From Candidatus Iainarchaeum sp. (GTDB lineage Archaea > Iainarchaeota > Iainarchaeia > Iainarchaeales > GCA-2688035), in assembly GCA_017608725.1 (NCBI GenBank), contig JAFCFG010000081.1, positions 1-5,272 on the forward strand: 5,272 nt of DNA. Reading direction: 5' to 3'. The notes under the pieces were generated by a model. That model was given only the letters and a program-made list of their open reading frames with translations. It did no database searches and was not told the DNA's origin. How positions within the stretch are numbered: the stretch's first letter is position 1; each line of letters opens with the position of its first letter. Both the position numbers and the translations under genes were made by a program. Below are positions 4,853 to 5,272 of this stretch, piece by piece.

Positions 4853-4885
4853 AATAAGGCCCTCTTTGAGGCACCTTATCTATTA
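4853..4885 (+). other. 33-nt acceptor-stem intron of initiator tRNA-Met, position 4/5
   Basis: A complete BHB is visible. The outer helix is CCTACC (4841-4846, in the 5' leader) with GGTAGG (4887-4892). The central 4 bp are ATAG (4847-4850) with CTAT (4880-4883). The bulges are CGA (4851-4853) and TAG (4884-4886). The inner helix is ATAAGG (4854-4859) with CCTTAT (4874-4879), topped by CCTC/GAGG around TTT. Cutting CG^A and TA^G and joining restores AGCGGGGTAGGGC exactly. Because one outer arm is leader sequence, splicing should precede 5' trimming. Confidence 0.88.
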
Positions 4886-4920
4886 GGGTAGGGCAGTCAG
4901 GAGTGCCCGTCGGGCTCATA

Positions 4921-4940
4921 ATCGCTTCCAGTGATTTGAA
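4921..4940 (+). other. 20-nt canonical 37/38 intron of initiator tRNA-Met
   Basis: It lies just 3' of the anticodon. The outer helix is the anticodon stem TCGGG/CCCGA, the bulges are TAA (4919-4921) and AAA (4939-4941), and the inner helix pairs TCGC with GTGA (one G-U), with A4921-T4935 able to extend it, around loop TTCCA. The central four positions, CTCA against TTTG, pair only at the two ends, so this is a relaxed motif. Removing 20 nt restores the loop CTCATAA. Excision one base later gives the same product. Confidence 0.85.
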
Positions 4941-5032
4941 ACCCGAAGGTCGGAGGTTCAAATCCTCCCCCCGCTATTGCCTTAAAAGAAAAAACTCACT
5001 TCAGGGAAAAAAGGGGCAAAGAATCTACTAAA

Positions 5033-5048
5033 AAGCAGTGCCCTGCTT
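5033..5048. repeat. Inverted repeat (6-bp hairpin) between initiator tRNA and the right edge
   Basis: AAGCAG and CTGCTT flank the tetraloop TGCC. It is a perfect 6-bp stem 57 nt after the tRNA 3' end. No T-run follows on either strand at a distance that would make a classic terminator. A second, weaker stem, GCGGG/CTCGC with loop TCCGG, lies at 5117-5131. Confidence 0.5.
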
Positions 5049-5070
5049 CTCAAAGGCAAATAGCCTGGCC

Positions 5071-5161
5071 CACTAATCAATAATCTAAAAACTTGGGGAG
5101 AGCTGCTTAATCTGATGCGGGTCCGGCTCGCTCACTAATCAATAACCTAAAAAACTAAGGG
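5071..5161. repeat. Imperfect direct repeat, two copies about 62 nt apart
   Basis: Copies lie at 5071-5098 and 5133-5161. Both begin CACTAATCAATAA, continue with T/C then CTAAAAA, and end in a G-run. A fainter third relative begins CTCACTATTAAC near 5224. No gene was recognised in 4977-5138. The second copy spans the stop codon of the weak minus-strand frame at 5139. Confidence 0.6.
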
Positions 5162-5272
5162 CATTATAAACAGCAAGAAGTAAAAAAAGGCAGAACAGCG
5201 CTACCTCGGGCTTGAAAAACGGCCTCACTATTAACTCGCTACTAATAAAGTAAAAAAAGGGGGAGGGGTTCA
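5139..5272 (-). CDS. Possible C-terminus of a membrane protein (43 codons visible, truncated by window edge)
   Basis: One minus-strand frame is open from the right edge (codons from 5270) to TGA at 5141-5139. It ends with a stretch that reads as a transmembrane helix (VALFCLFLLLAVYNALSFLGY) after a short polar part (SSELIVRPFFKPE). No start is visible because the gene would begin outside the window. The strand is T-rich, which makes hydrophobic residues likely by chance, and 43 open codons are not rare. I do not recognise a family. If real, it is convergent with initiator tRNA-Met. Confidence 0.25.
   Translation of the reverse strand, partial: NPSPFFYFISSELIVRPFFKPEVALFCLFLLLAVYNALSFLGY

Larger units (their letters stand above)
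4849..4976 (+). tRNA. Initiator tRNA-Met(CAU) with two introns
   Basis: Exons are 4849-4852, 4886-4920 and 4941-4976, giving a 75-nt product. The acceptor is AGCGGGG/CCCCGCT with the A1-U72 pair typical of archaeal initiators. Then come TA, D-stem GGGC/GCCC, anticodon stem TCGGG/CCCGA with the three initiator G-C pairs, loop CTCATAA (anticodon CAT at 4917-4919), variable AGGTC, T-stem GGAGG/CCTCC with loop TTCAAAT, and discriminator A. CCA is not encoded. The 5' end is set at 4849 because the BHB motif joins AGCG to GGGTAGGGC. A second AGCGGGG at 4828-4834 would give the same mature sequence if taken as exon 1, but it lacks a matching splice motif. An automated caller may therefore give a 5' end of 4828 or miss the gene. 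Confidence 0.93.

Noticed and set aside
5094..5131. tRNA-like D-arm and anticodon fragment (GGGGAGAGC followed by GGGTC)
   Set aside because: The anticodon and T stems do not pair and no TTC T-loop follows, so there is no cloverleaf.
4977..5138. SRP RNA, RNase P RNA or CRISPR array downstream of initiator tRNA
   Set aside because: The conserved SRP domain IV and RNase P core sequences are absent, and the repeats are too few and uneven for CRISPR.
5252..5272. Start of another tRNA T-arm (GGGGTTCA) at the right edge
   Set aside because: No D-arm, anticodon arm or acceptor strand with suitable pairing was found upstream, even allowing for an intron.

Overview
The window is archaeal. It carries an archaeal transcription factor E (TFE alpha), the archaeal tRNA C56 2'-O-methyltransferase Trm56, a seryl-tRNA synthetase, and four tRNA genes without an encoded CCA. 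Two of those tRNAs are interrupted by introns with bulge-helix-bulge (BHB) splice motifs. Several starts have an AT-rich TATA-like box about 26-28 nt upstream of the start codon, the spacing expected for archaeal leaderless transcripts. Introns at non-canonical tRNA positions together with compact spacing suggest a small-genome archaeon, possibly DPANN-like, but the window alone does not fix the lineage.

Layout. Minus strand, positions 1-3370, read right to left: serS (3370-2078), tRNA-Lys(UUU) (2019-1946), an unidentified 101-residue protein (1942-1634), tRNA-Lys(CUU) (1595-1522), tRNA-Phe(GAA) with a 32-nt D-loop intron (1327-1222), a Nudix hydrolase (1205-771), and a secreted fibronectin-III-type protein that starts at 650 and runs off the left edge. 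Plus strand, from 3424: trm56 (3424-3975), tfe (GTG start at 4100, to 4636), about 210 nt without a gene, then initiator tRNA-Met (4849-4976). The right edge holds small degenerate repeats and a weak, edge-truncated minus-strand reading frame that could be the C-terminus of a membrane protein.

The theme is translation: charging of tRNA-Ser, T-loop modification of tRNA at C56 (all four tRNAs here carry the TTC T-loop target), the initiator tRNA, both lysine isoacceptors and tRNA-Phe. TFE supports promoter opening by RNA polymerase. serS and trm56 diverge from one 53-nt spacer whose single AT-rich element lies about 27 nt from both start codons.

The most striking item is the initiator tRNA. 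It has a canonical 37/38 intron of 20 nt and a second, 33-nt intron in the acceptor stem between nucleotides 4 and 5. One arm of the outer BHB helix of that second intron lies in the 5' leader, so the leader is needed for splicing. The leader also contains a near-copy of the mature tRNA 5' end (AGCGGGG at 4828-4834), which makes the gene easy to mis-annotate.
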